A stretch of 64,000 nt of DNA from Treponema_C sp050320395 (lineage in GTDB: Bacteria; Spirochaetota; Spirochaetia; Treponematales; Treponemataceae), in the NCBI RefSeq assembly GCF_050320395.1, contig NZ_CP144459.1, positions 2,294,001-2,358,000 of the forward strand, given 5' to 3'. Below are positions 52,258-61,014 of this stretch, piece by piece. Within the stretch, counting starts at the first letter, position 1, and each line of letters opens with the position of its first letter. The position numbers and the translations under genes are program-made. A model generated the notes under the pieces. That model made no database searches. It saw only the letters and a program-made list of their open reading frames with translations, and had not been told where the DNA came from.

Positions 52258-53631
52258 CTACAGCAATCCCGGTAAGATATGTGAAAATGCATTTAAAAGC
52301 AATATAATTAAAAAACCGGTTAAACCGGCAAAAGTTGTCGGCCAGGTTGTAGCAATAAAAGCTTCTTTGACCGTTATATTGCTGTATCGTGCCGGAAGCC
52401 AAAAAGCGGCATCTGTAGGCAAGGTGAGTCCGACAGTTCCCGTACAAATCGCCAACCCTATTATAACAGGAGAATATCCCATAGCAACAGCGGACGGACC
52501 TACAATAGCAACAGCGGTAAGCATTGCCACTGTCGCGGAACCGACAGCCGCACGAATAATCATTGCAAGTACAAAGGCCAATAATAAAACGGGAATATTC
52601 ATTTTTGAAAGCAATTCAACTAAAGCCGTATCAAGTCCGCTTTTTTGTAATATAGTACCGAAACAATTACCGCAGCCGATAACCATCAAAATATTCCCCA
52701 TTTTATCCGACACTTTATCTATATAATTCCAAAGAGAAGAAGCACTAAGCGGAACTAAATATCTACGCAGTACAATACCTGTCAGCAGCATAGCAATAAA
52801 GAGAGCTACGTTGTTATTACCCACAAATCCGAAGAAAATAACAAACGGATGTTTTGCAGGTAATACGGCTTTGAAAATCGAATTGATAACTATTAAGACA
52901 ATGGGGAATGCAATTAAAGCTAAGGTTAAACCGGCAGAAGGTTTTGTTTTATCAGCTTTAAGTAACTCTGCATTTTCCGATAATGCCGCCGCTTCTTTTT
53001 TTATTGCTTCACTGTTTACGGCAAAGGAACGCCTGTTAAGTATATTCGCATATTGCCAGCCACATAATAGACTTGCAGGTAAAGAAACTATAATACCGTA
53101 AATAATAAACCATCCTATATTTGCGCCTATTTGTCCGGCAACAGCTAACGGACCGGGAGTCGGTGCTACAACGCAATGGGTCAAAAGTAACCCCGTGAAT
53201 AAAGCAGCGACGTAAGCACTCGTATCTTTTTTAGTAAGCTTTTGTAAGCTGTTCACTAACGGATTAAGAGTTATATAAGCGGAACCGAAGTATACCGGAA
53301 TCGAAACTATAAAACCCGCCAAATTGAGAGCAAGCATATCATTCTTTTTTCCAAAGGTTCTAAGAAGTCCTTTTGCCAATTCTTCCATTCCGCCGGAATC
53401 TCCAAGCATCATACCGAATATTCCTCCGAATAGAATCAGCAGACCTATTGCAGTCATAATATTTCCAAAACCGCTTGTAATATAACTTAGGATATCATTT
53501 AAAGGCAGACCGCATAGCAGTGCCATTAAAACAGCACAACTGAAAAGAGAAACGCCCGGACTGATTTTAAACACAATAAGTGATATCAATAAAACCGCCA
53601 TTGTAATAATAAAGGCAACTAATACATTCAT
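52258..53631 (-). CDS. GntP-family permease (DsdX-like)
   Basis: A 457-residue inner-membrane symporter with about 12-14 hydrophobic segments. The N-terminal block LPLNDILSYITSGFGNIMTA, followed by IGLLILFGGIFGMMLGDSGG, and the C-terminal AAVGSATVAMLTAVAIVGP and TDAAFWLP stretches are typical of GntP/DsdX/GntT transporters. In E. coli, DsdX carries D-serine next to DsdA; other relatives carry gluconate. The neighbours favour D-serine or N-acyl-D-amino acids. It lies 20 bases after the deacylase. Confidence 0.88.
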   Translation of the reverse strand: MNVLVAFIITMAVLLISLIVFKISPGVSLFSCAVLMALLCGLPLNDILSYITSGFGNIMTAIGLLILFGGIFGMMLGDSGGMEELAKGLLRTFGKKNDMLALNLAGFIVSIPVYFGSAYITLNPLVNSLQKLTKKDTSAYVAALFTGLLLTHCVVAPTPGPLAVAGQIGANIGWFIIYGIIVSLPASLLCGWQYANILNRRSFAVNSEAIKKEAAALSENAELLKADKTKPSAGLTLALIAFPIVLIVINSIFKAVLPAKHPFVIFFGFVGNNNVALFIAMLLTGIVLRRYLVPLSASSLWNYIDKVSDKMGNILMVIGCGNCFGTILQKSGLDTALVELLSKMNIPVLLLAFVLAMIIRAAVGSATVAMLTAVAIVGPSAVAMGYSPVIIGLAICTGTVGLTLPTDAAFWLPARYSNITVKEAFIATTWPTTFAGLTGFLIILLLNAFSHILPGLL

Positions 53632-53651
53632 AAAATCCTCCTTAATGTTAA

Positions 53652-55247
53652 TTATGTATTATTATGCCGCAGCATTTGACCGGGCATTTTGCCTGTAAAT
53701 TTTTTATCTTTGTAAACCAAGCTGCCGTTTACAAAGACATAATCAATCCCCTCTGTAATACTATTTGAATTACTATAAGTTGCCGTATCTTGTAACCGTT
53801 CATAATCAAAAATAACCAAATCCGCGTCATATCCGTCTTTTATAAATCCTTTATTTTTTACGAGTAAATATTCAGCTGTTAATCCGGTCATTTTTTGAAT
53901 TGCTTCTTCAAGTGACAAGACTCCCTTTTCTTTGACAAAATAAGTAATAACATGGGGAAACGTTCCGCTCGCCCGAGGATGACCTTTTTCTTTCCAGGTT
54001 CTGGTTAAACCGTCGCTTCCTACAACACAATAAGGGTCACGAATAATCTCGCAAACATCTTCTTCGCACATACTGCTGTATACCCCGCCCGTTTCGCAGT
54101 TGTTGGCCACACATAAATCAAAAAAGACATCCCACGGATCCCGCCGCAATGATTCGGCATACTCACTGATAAAACGCCCTTCTGCGGCCGGCGTTTTCGG
54201 CGCGGAATATACATATACACCGTTCCAGCCGCCGGCGTTCAAATAATAGTTATCATATGCCGTTACGGGATTCTCCATTTCGGCTTTAAGTTTTTTTCGA
54301 AAATCAACATCTCTTAATTTTTCCGTCATTGCATGAAAGCCGTCTTGAAAATACCAGGGCGGCATACAGGCATTCAAAGTAGTCATATTGCATGTATAAG
54401 GATATTGATCACATATTACAGGAATGCCTTTTTTCCTTGCTTCATGAATAAGCTTGAGAGTTTCTTTTTGTTTGCCCCAATTCGGTTTTCCCAACATTTT
54501 ATGATGTGAAATATCAACCCGTACCCCCGCTTGAAAACCGACATTAATAGTTTCTTTTACAGCTTCAACAATTTTATCGCTTTCATTACGCATATGACTT
54601 GCATAAATACCGTCAAAAGGTGCAATAACCTTTGCAAGTTCTATTATCTCTTCTTCCGTCGCATAGCAGCTCGGCGTATAAATTAAGCCGGTCGAAAACC
54701 CCGCAGCACCCGCTTCCATAGCTTCACGTAAAATACTTTTCATAGTATCCAGTTCATTTCTGTTTGCAGGACGATTTTGCATACCCATCACGGCAATACG
54801 AAGACTACTGTGTCCGATATACATCTTGACATTTGCTGTAAGTGGTTGTTTATCGGCATATTTTAGATATTCGGAAAAAGACGTCCAGTATTTCATATCC
54901 GGCGGAAAAAAGGTTGTCCCCATAGATAACATATTTTGAATCGCCGTTAAATTTTCAGAAGCAACAGGGGCCATGGAAAGCCCGCATTGACCGGTTATTT
55001 CAGTTGTAACCCCTTGGGTTGTTTTAAATAAATGTGCATCTTCAGAGCCTAAAATCAAGTCACCGTGAGAATGAGCATCAATAAAACCGGGTACAACATA
55101 TCTGCCGGCAGCATCGATTATTTCTGCAGCTTTTTCCGTTTCCTTTACAATAATCAATTTTCCATCTTTAATACCAACAGCCCCGTCAAATGCGGGCCGT
55201 CCGCTCCCATCGATAATCTTCGCATTCTTGATTAATACGTCTAACAT
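53652..55247 (-). CDS. N-acyl-D-amino-acid deacylase (D-aminoacylase family)
   Basis: A 531-residue zinc amidohydrolase that releases D-amino acids from N-acyl forms. Metal-site motifs are VVPGFIDAHSHGDLI, the family Cys region near EITGQCGLSMAPV (about residues 88-100), and ASHMRNE, VDISHHK and VGSDGLTR with the catalytic Asp. The C-terminal KNKGFIKDGYDADLVIFD segment is typical of the superfamily. It is first in the operon with an AGGAGG site before its ATG. It may feed D-serine to DsdA, for example from peptidoglycan-derived or host N-acyl compounds; substrate range is inference. Confidence 0.9.
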   Translation of the reverse strand: MLDVLIKNAKIIDGSGRPAFDGAVGIKDGKLIIVKETEKAAEIIDAAGRYVVPGFIDAHSHGDLILGSEDAHLFKTTQGVTTEITGQCGLSMAPVASENLTAIQNMLSMGTTFFPPDMKYWTSFSEYLKYADKQPLTANVKMYIGHSSLRIAVMGMQNRPANRNELDTMKSILREAMEAGAAGFSTGLIYTPSCYATEEEIIELAKVIAPFDGIYASHMRNESDKIVEAVKETINVGFQAGVRVDISHHKMLGKPNWGKQKETLKLIHEARKKGIPVICDQYPYTCNMTTLNACMPPWYFQDGFHAMTEKLRDVDFRKKLKAEMENPVTAYDNYYLNAGGWNGVYVYSAPKTPAAEGRFISEYAESLRRDPWDVFFDLCVANNCETGGVYSSMCEEDVCEIIRDPYCVVGSDGLTRTWKEKGHPRASGTFPHVITYFVKEKGVLSLEEAIQKMTGLTAEYLLVKNKGFIKDGYDADLVIFDYERLQDTATYSNSNSITEGIDYVFVNGSLVYKDKKFTGKMPGQMLRHNNT

Positions 55248-55330
55248 ATTGAACCTCCTTCTCTAAAATACATCTTTTAGGCAAGTGTTAATTTATAATA
55301 AACTAAACCCTCAAAAGATAATTATATTTT

Positions 55331-55351
55331 ACACCTGCTAAACAGAGGTGT
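55331..55351. promoter_or_regulatory. Inverted repeat in the D-amino-acid divergent promoter region
   Basis: ACACCT (55331-55336) and AGGTGT (55346-55351) are separated by nine bases. It lies midway between the divergent deacylase and XRE-cupin genes, so it is a candidate operator for the latter. The rest of the 234-base gap is very AT-rich. Confidence 0.4.
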
Positions 55352-55481
55352 CAAGTTTTATTTAACATTTTTAAATAAAATTTAACTTCTTTAAATATAG
55401 ACGTATGACCTTAATAAATATAAGCTTCTATTTTGGATTAAAATATGCTATACTTTTTATAATCGGATCAGGGAGAATGTA

Positions 55482-56039
55482 TTGTTGGAAGAATTAAATA
55501 TAGGTAAAAAGATACAAGAATTAAGATTGCAAAAGGGTTTGACTATGCGAAAATTGGCATTAAAAGCGGATATCACTGCTTCAATGCTTAGTCAAATAGA
55601 AAACGGACAGGTAAACCCGTCCATCAATACACTGAGAAATCTTGCCAAAATATTGGAAACGCCATTGTATTACTTTTTTAAAGAAGAATTTCATTCTGAA
55701 CCTCTGGTTACTCCTGCTACAAGAAAAACTATCGGCCGGAAAGATGAACCGGATATCGTATACGAGTTACTCACAGCCGATACGAAAGGTAATATAGAGT
55801 TTTGTATGATGGTTATTCCGCCGCACACGAGTTCGAATACCAATAAGCAAAGTCACCCCGGAGAAGAAACGGCCTTTATGTATTCGGGAGAAAAAGTTGA
55901 TCTGGAAGTGGAAGATATTTTTTTTGAACTATGTCCCGGTGACAGCATTCGTATTCCGGCACAAGCAAAGCACGTATGGCATAATAAAACCGGCACGGAA
56001 GTCCAAGTTATTTTTGCGGTAAGTCCGCCGTCATTTTAA
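55482..56039 (+). CDS. XRE-family regulator with C-terminal cupin domain (TTG start)
   Basis: A 185-residue regulator. The N-terminal helix-turn-helix spans residues about 8-62 (LRLQKGLTMRKLALKADITA and MLSQIENGQVNPSINTLRNL). The cupin sensor domain spans about 105-182 (HPGEETAFMYSGEKVDLEVE and PGDSIRIPAQAKHVWHNKTG). The AGGGAG site fits TTG 55482 (or TTG 55485); the nearby ATG is out of frame. It is divergent from the D-amino-acid operon and is the obvious local regulator, with a D-amino acid or deacylated product as a possible effector. Relatives also control polyamine or amino-acid genes. Confidence 0.85.
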   Translation: MLEELNIGKKIQELRLQKGLTMRKLALKADITASMLSQIENGQVNPSINTLRNLAKILETPLYYFFKEEFHSEPLVTPATRKTIGRKDEPDIVYELLTADTKGNIEFCMMVIPPHTSSNTNKQSHPGEETAFMYSGEKVDLEVEDIFFELCPGDSIRIPAQAKHVWHNKTGTEVQVIFAVSPPSF

Positions 56040-56056
56040 AACTAATAGAATAAAAC

Positions 56057-56084
56057 TCAAGACAGCAAAACAAAATACCGATAA
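56057..56084 (+). promoter_or_regulatory. Possible sigma-28 (FliA) promoter of fliS
   Basis: TCAA (56057-56060), 16 bases, then ACCGATAA (56077-56084). The latter matches seven of eight bases of the sigma-28 -10 consensus GCCGATAA, and the position fits a flagellar gene. The upstream box is weak. Confidence 0.4.
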
Positions 56085-56123
56085 TAAACCAGTGATGTAT
56101 CGAAAAAACTCGGAGGGGATGTA

Positions 56124-56561
56124 ATGGCATATACAAAGGCATATACCGCATACAGGGCAACCGGAGTTAAAACAGCCAGCAAGGGAAAATTAATCATTAT
56201 GCTCTATGAAGAAGCGCTGCGCCGTATGGATGCGGCCTTGGCCTTATACAATAACGAAGAAAAAATTGAAGCTTCTTCTATCGAAAAATACAACAATTGT
56301 TTGGTAAAAACCCAGGAAATCATCACGGAATTGATGGTATCCCTCGACATGGAGCGCGGAGGAGAAATCGCACAAAATCTTATGGCCTTGTACAGTTTTT
56401 TTAACCGGGAACTTCTGGATACCTGTATTACACATGACAAGGCAAAGCTTCTTTCGATCCGCACTATGATGCAGGAACTCCATTCCTCATGGGCCGTTGC
56501 GGTTGCGGAAACTCCGACAGCCGACACGGTATCGCATACGGCCATAGATATTAACGGATAA
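56124..56561 (+). CDS. fliS: Flagellar export chaperone FliS
   Basis: A 145-residue helical chaperone that binds flagellin before export. The start, MAYTKAYTAYRATGVKTASK, matches FliS, as do GKLIIMLYEEALRRMDAAL and VSLDMERGGEIAQNLMALYSFFNREL. In spirochaetes the flagellins assemble into periplasmic filaments. A GGAGGGG site precedes the start. It is followed after four bases by a FlgN-like gene. Confidence 0.93.
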   Translation: MAYTKAYTAYRATGVKTASKGKLIIMLYEEALRRMDAALALYNNEEKIEASSIEKYNNCLVKTQEIITELMVSLDMERGGEIAQNLMALYSFFNRELLDTCITHDKAKLLSIRTMMQELHSSWAVAVAETPTADTVSHTAIDING

Positions 56562-56565
56562 AATT

Positions 56566-57039
56566 ATGCAAACACAGGCAATAGACGACAAAGAATTAAA
56601 CGAACGGGTTGCTATTCTGCATCGATTACGGGAACTGCTTTTACAGCAAAGGCGGAAATTTCAGGAATATTTGACCGTTCTTGAAAAACAGGAAACGACT
56701 ATAGACGGCGAAGATATGGACAAGCTTTTGGCTCACACGGAATTGGAGCAAAAAATAATCGGTAATATTTCGGAGCTGCAAAAAGTTATAAAACCCATGG
56801 AAGACCTGTATAAGGCGGCCTACCCCGATAATCAAACCGAAATACCGGTATTACAAGCCGACTTATCACAGCTTCAAACACGGATTTTGCTCCAAAACGA
56901 AAAAAACCGCAGCGCTTTACGGCTGCATATAAACTCGGTGCGTTCAAAAATAAACGCACTGAAAAATCCCTATGCCAAGACACGCTCGGTTTATGCTCAC
57001 AGCGCACAAACCGCCGCTGCAATCAATATTCAAGTTTAA
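56566..57039 (+). CDS. FlgN-like flagellar export chaperone (probable)
   Basis: A 157-residue protein made almost wholly of long helices (LNERVAILHRLRELLLQQRR and ELEQKIIGNISELQKVI), with a terminal region LRLHINSVRSKINALKNPYA. The pattern of an N-terminal coiled-coil pair and an 'EKNRxAL...I..LRxKI' helix is that of FlgN, which holds the hook-filament junction proteins FlgK and FlgL. Its position behind fliS supports this. Sequence conservation in this family is weak, so the call is moderate. It is convergent with dnaJ, seven bases away. Confidence 0.6.
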   Translation: MQTQAIDDKELNERVAILHRLRELLLQQRRKFQEYLTVLEKQETTIDGEDMDKLLAHTELEQKIIGNISELQKVIKPMEDLYKAAYPDNQTEIPVLQADLSQLQTRILLQNEKNRSALRLHINSVRSKINALKNPYAKTRSVYAHSAQTAAAINIQV

Positions 57040-57046
57040 CCGAGGT

Positions 57047-58168
57047 TTAACCGCGCAATTCGGAAAGCGCGACGGGTTTGGGATTGTTTTCTTCGCCTTC
57101 AATTGCCGATACTTCTTCCAACAGCTGTTTTGCCCGCGATGAAAGTTTTGTCGGCACCGTAACGAGAATCTTAATATACATATCGCCTTTTCGGCCGCTG
57201 TTTCCGTAGGGAACGCCCTCGTCGCGTAAACGAAGCAGTTTTCCGTGCTGGGTTCCCGCGGGCACTTTTAGCTTTATTTTTTTATCGTCCAAAGAGCTGA
57301 CGGTAATTTCGGCTCCCAATGCCGCCTGCATTATGGAGATGGGGATAGCACAGTATAAATCCTGACCGTTTCGCTCAAAAAACTTGTGCGGCGCAACGTG
57401 AAGAATGATAACCAAATCGCCCGCGCTTCCGCCGTTGCGTCCCGCATCGCCTTGATTCGGAACGGTTATGCGCTTGCCGTTATCCACTCCGGGCGGAATT
57501 GTAACGGCAATTTTTTTGCGTTTTTTTTGCAAGCCCGAACCGCCGCAGCTTTTGCAGGGATTGTCGATAACGCTTCCTTCGCCCTGACAGGAAGGACAGG
57601 TTTGCGCTACGCTGAAAAAACCCGCGCTGCGCCGTATTTGCCCCGCTCCGCCGCAGGTCGGACAGGTTTTGCGCTGAGCACCGTCGGCGCCCCCGGTTCC
57701 GCGGCAGTCGGTACAAGCTTCGTTATGCTGAAAGGATATTTCGGCCTTGGTACCGTATACGGCATCTTTAAAAGATATTTCAAGGTCGTACCATAACGAA
57801 GCGCCCTGATTGGGGCCGCCTCCCCTTCTGCGGCTTGTTCCGCCGCCGAAGAGGTTTTCAAATACATCGCCGAAGCCGCCGAACAGGTCTTCAAAGTCGT
57901 GAAAGGCGTTTGAAAAGCCCTGTGCGCCGCCTGCGCCCATGCCTTCAAGACCGGCAAAACCGTATTGGTCGTAAATCCCGCGTTTTTGCTCGTCCGAAAG
58001 CACTTCGTAAGCTTCGGTGGCTTCTTTAAACTTATCCTCGGCTTCTTTATTGCCGGGATTTTTATCGGGGTGGTATTTGACGGCTAATTTTCGGTAGCCC
58101 TTTTTTATTTCATCTTTTGAGGCGCCCTTTTGGACGCCCAAAACTTCATAGTAATCGCGCTTTGCCAT
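57047..58168 (-). CDS. dnaJ: Co-chaperone DnaJ
   Basis: A 373-residue class I J-protein. It has the J domain with HPD (KYHPDKNPG), a Gly/Phe linker, a four-repeat zinc domain (CTDCRGTG, CPTCGGAG, CPSCQGEG, CKSCGGSG), and two beta-barrel substrate domains. It stimulates DnaK ATPase activity and hands over substrates. Its start overlaps the dnaK stop through TAATG. Confidence 0.97.
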   Translation of the reverse strand: MAKRDYYEVLGVQKGASKDEIKKGYRKLAVKYHPDKNPGNKEAEDKFKEATEAYEVLSDEQKRGIYDQYGFAGLEGMGAGGAQGFSNAFHDFEDLFGGFGDVFENLFGGGTSRRRGGGPNQGASLWYDLEISFKDAVYGTKAEISFQHNEACTDCRGTGGADGAQRKTCPTCGGAGQIRRSAGFFSVAQTCPSCQGEGSVIDNPCKSCGGSGLQKKRKKIAVTIPPGVDNGKRITVPNQGDAGRNGGSAGDLVIILHVAPHKFFERNGQDLYCAIPISIMQAALGAEITVSSLDDKKIKLKVPAGTQHGKLLRLRDEGVPYGNSGRKGDMYIKILVTVPTKLSSRAKQLLEEVSAIEGEENNPKPVALSELRG

Positions 58169-60117
58169 TATTTGTCGTCGTCTACCACTTCGTAATCAAC
58201 ATCATCGGCTTTACCCGAAGCCGGACCGCTGTTACTCATATCGGGGCCGGCACTTGAAGCGTTTGCATCGCCGCCGGAAGCTCCCTGAGCGCCGCTTCCC
58301 TGCGCACCCTGAGCCGCCTGCTGCTTGTACACTTCTTCGGCAATCTTATATGAAGCCTGCTTTAAAGCTTCGGTTTTAGCCTTTATGTCTTCAACATTAT
58401 CGGTGCTCAACGCCTGTTTAAGGGCCGCAACCGCATCTTCGATTTTTTGTTTGTCGGCGCCGCTTACCTTATCGCCCAACTCTTTAAGCGATTTTTCGGT
58501 TGCGTATACCATCGAATCGGCGTCGTTGCGCACATCGACCTTTTCGCGCTCTTTTTTATCGGCTTCGGCGTTTGCTTCGGCTTCTTTTACCATGCGATCT
58601 ATTTCGCTTTCGCTTAAACCGCTTGAAGATTCGATGCGTACGCTTTGCTCTTTACCGGTGCCCAAGTCCTTAGCGGATACGTGGACGATACCGTTTGCGT
58701 CGATGTCGAAGGTAACTTCGATTTGCGGAACACCGCGCGGGGCGGCGGGAATGCCGACCAAATCGAAGCGTCCGAGCGTGCGGTTTTGAGCCGCCATTTC
58801 GCGCTCACCCTGCAATACGTGAATCGATACCGCGGTTTGTCCGTCGGCGGCAGTCGAAAAGATTTGACTTTTGCGCGTAGGAATTGTGGTGTTGCGCGGA
58901 ATCAGTTTTGTAAAGACGGCGCCCATCGTTTCGATACCGAGCGAAAGCGGCGTAACGTCGAGAAGCAAAATGTCTTTAACGTCGCCGCCTAAAATACCGC
59001 CCTGAATGGCAGCACCTACGGCAACGGCTTCGTCGGGGTTTACACCCTTTGAACCTTCTTTGCCGAAAATTTCTTTTACGGTTTGCATAACCTTGGGCAT
59101 GCGGGTTGAACCGCCGACCAAAAGCACTTCGTCGATTTTGGAAGCGTCGATTCCCGCATCCGCCAAAGCTTTGCGGCAGGGCTCTTTAGTGCGCTCAAGT
59201 AAGTCCTCGGTCATCTGCTCGAATTTGGCGCGTGTAAGCGACTTTTGCAAGTGCTTGGGGCCTGAAGCGTCGGCGGTAATAAAGGGCAGATTTATTTCCG
59301 TGGACGATTGGGCGGAAAGTTCGATTTTCGCCTTTTCGGCCGCTTCGCGCAAACGCTGTAAGGCCATGCGGTCTTTGGACAAATCGATACCCGTATCGGC
59401 TTTAAACTCGTCGGTAAGCCAATTGATTATTTTGCGGTCAAAGTCGTCGCCGCCCAAGTGGGTGTCGCCGTTTGTGGACTTAACTTCAAAAACGCCGTCG
59501 CCGAGTTCAAGAATGGAAATATCGAAGGTACCGCCTCCCAAGTCGTAAACGGCAATCATCTTTTCGCTTTTTTGCTCTTTGCTGAATCCGTAAGCCAAAG
59601 AAGCGGCGGTCGGTTCGTTGATAATGCGCTTAACGTCCAAGCCTGCGATTTTTCCGGCATCCTTGGTTGCCTGGCGCTGGGCGTCGTTAAAATATGCCGG
59701 AACGGTGATAACCGCTTCGGTTACGGTTTCGCCCAAATAATCTTCGGCGGTTTTTTTCATTTTTTGCAAAATAAAGGCGCTGATTTCCTGCGGCGAATAC
59801 GCTTTGCCTTCTATGTCGATTCTCACGTCTTCTCCGTGATCGACAACCTTATACGGAACGAGTTTTGCCTCGCCGCTCAATTCGCTGTAGCGGTGTCCGA
59901 TAAAGCGCTTGATTGAATATACCGTGTTTTCCGGGTTTGTAATCATTTGGTTTTTCGCAGGCTGACCGACAATGCGCTCACCCTTGGACGTAAAGCCGAC
60001 AATGGACGGAGTTGTGCGTCCGCCTTCGGCGTTTTGAATAACGATAGGTTCTCCGCCTTCCATTACGGAAACGCAGGAGTTTGTAGTTCCCAAGTCAATA
60101 CCGATAATTTTTCCCAT
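58168..60117 (-). CDS. dnaK: Chaperone DnaK (Hsp70)
   Basis: A 649-residue Hsp70 with an intact ATPase domain (IGIDLGTTNSCVSVMEGG, VYDLGGGTFDISILE, VLLVGGSTRMPKV) and substrate domain (the LLLDVTPLSLGIETMG linker). The tail ends in DDVDYEVVDDDK after a Gly/Ala/Ser-rich segment. It lies 42 bases after grpE. No CIRCE element or hrcA gene is seen, unlike many grpE-dnaK operons. Confidence 0.98.
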   Translation of the reverse strand: MGKIIGIDLGTTNSCVSVMEGGEPIVIQNAEGGRTTPSIVGFTSKGERIVGQPAKNQMITNPENTVYSIKRFIGHRYSELSGEAKLVPYKVVDHGEDVRIDIEGKAYSPQEISAFILQKMKKTAEDYLGETVTEAVITVPAYFNDAQRQATKDAGKIAGLDVKRIINEPTAASLAYGFSKEQKSEKMIAVYDLGGGTFDISILELGDGVFEVKSTNGDTHLGGDDFDRKIINWLTDEFKADTGIDLSKDRMALQRLREAAEKAKIELSAQSSTEINLPFITADASGPKHLQKSLTRAKFEQMTEDLLERTKEPCRKALADAGIDASKIDEVLLVGGSTRMPKVMQTVKEIFGKEGSKGVNPDEAVAVGAAIQGGILGGDVKDILLLDVTPLSLGIETMGAVFTKLIPRNTTIPTRKSQIFSTAADGQTAVSIHVLQGEREMAAQNRTLGRFDLVGIPAAPRGVPQIEVTFDIDANGIVHVSAKDLGTGKEQSVRIESSSGLSESEIDRMVKEAEANAEADKKEREKVDVRNDADSMVYATEKSLKELGDKVSGADKQKIEDAVAALKQALSTDNVEDIKAKTEALKQASYKIAEEVYKQQAAQGAQGSGAQGASGGDANASSAGPDMSNSGPASGKADDVDYEVVDDDK

Positions 60118-60159
60118 ATTTTTCTCCTAATAAAAAGTCAAAAGTATTTCGTTTAATAT

Positions 60160-60906
60160 TTAATTGCCGGAAGGTTCGTCCGAATCTTCGGCAGCTCCCC
60201 GCGCAGTGTCCTGCAAACCGTCAGGCATGGTTACCATCACCTTTGCATGGCGGATAACCCTGTCTTTTAACATATAGCCCTTTAAATATACTTCCGAACA
60301 CACCGCTTCGGCAACCGCTCCCTTATCCGTAGCGATGGCTTCGTGTTTATCGTGGTCGAATAAATCGCCCTTTTCGCCGTAAACGGTTAAGTCGTATTTG
60401 GTTTCAAGCATACTGCGAAGCTGTTTGTTAATCATTTTTACACCGTCTATAACCGGTTTTAAATCGGCGACGGGCTTTCCATCCGCGTCGAATCCCGCAT
60501 CGAGGGCACGGTCAAAATCGTCAAGTACGCCGATTAAATCGGTAAGCAGGTTTGCATTCGCATAATCGAAGATTTCCTGCTTTTCTTTTACCATACGTTT
60601 GCGGTAATTTTCCAAATCCGCCGATTTGCGCAAATATTTGTCCTGAAAATCGTTTTTTTCGGCTTCAAGTTCGGCAATGCGCTCTTCGGCGCTTTTTTCG
60701 GCCGATTGTTCCGCAGAATCGGCAGAATTACCCGAGTCTGCATCCGAAGCTTTCCCCGCGGCTGTTTTATCAGCGCAGCCGCATGTTCCGCATTCGCCGG
60801 CTGTACACTCTGCGGTGTCGCCGGTTTTCGAACCGGTTTGAAAAGCAGCCTCTTGTCCCGCTTCTTTTTTAATGTCTTCGTTTTCCGTCTTTTGTGCTGT
60901 ACTCAT
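60160..60906 (-). CDS. grpE: Nucleotide exchange factor GrpE with cysteine-rich N-terminal extension
   Basis: A 248-residue GrpE that swaps ADP for ATP on DnaK. The coiled coil (RIAELEAEKNDFQDKYLRKS) and the beta-wing end (GYMLKDRVIRHAKVMVTMP) are normal. The N-terminal 80 residues are longer than usual and acidic, with a cysteine cluster at 34, 39, 42 and 44 (CTAGECGTCGC) that GrpE proteins normally lack. This could bind a metal or act as a redox switch. A weak promoter (TTGACG at 60971-60976, TATTTT at 60947-60952, read leftward) may serve grpE-dnaK-dnaJ. Confidence 0.95.
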   Translation of the reverse strand: MSTAQKTENEDIKKEAGQEAAFQTGSKTGDTAECTAGECGTCGCADKTAAGKASDADSGNSADSAEQSAEKSAEERIAELEAEKNDFQDKYLRKSADLENYRKRMVKEKQEIFDYANANLLTDLIGVLDDFDRALDAGFDADGKPVADLKPVIDGVKMINKQLRSMLETKYDLTVYGEKGDLFDHDKHEAIATDKGAVAEAVCSEVYLKGYMLKDRVIRHAKVMVTMPDGLQDTARGAAEDSDEPSGN

Positions 60907-61014
60907 TACATTCCCTGAAAATTTATTAATCTATGGTAATAATCTAAAAATACTAAGAGCGTGCATATATCGTCAACAGAAAAAAGAAAATTTATACGCT
61001 TAATTATGCAGTAT

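Noticed and set aside
60907..61014. CIRCE element upstream of grpE
   Set aside because: No TTAGCACTC-N9-GAGTGCTAA or close variant is present.
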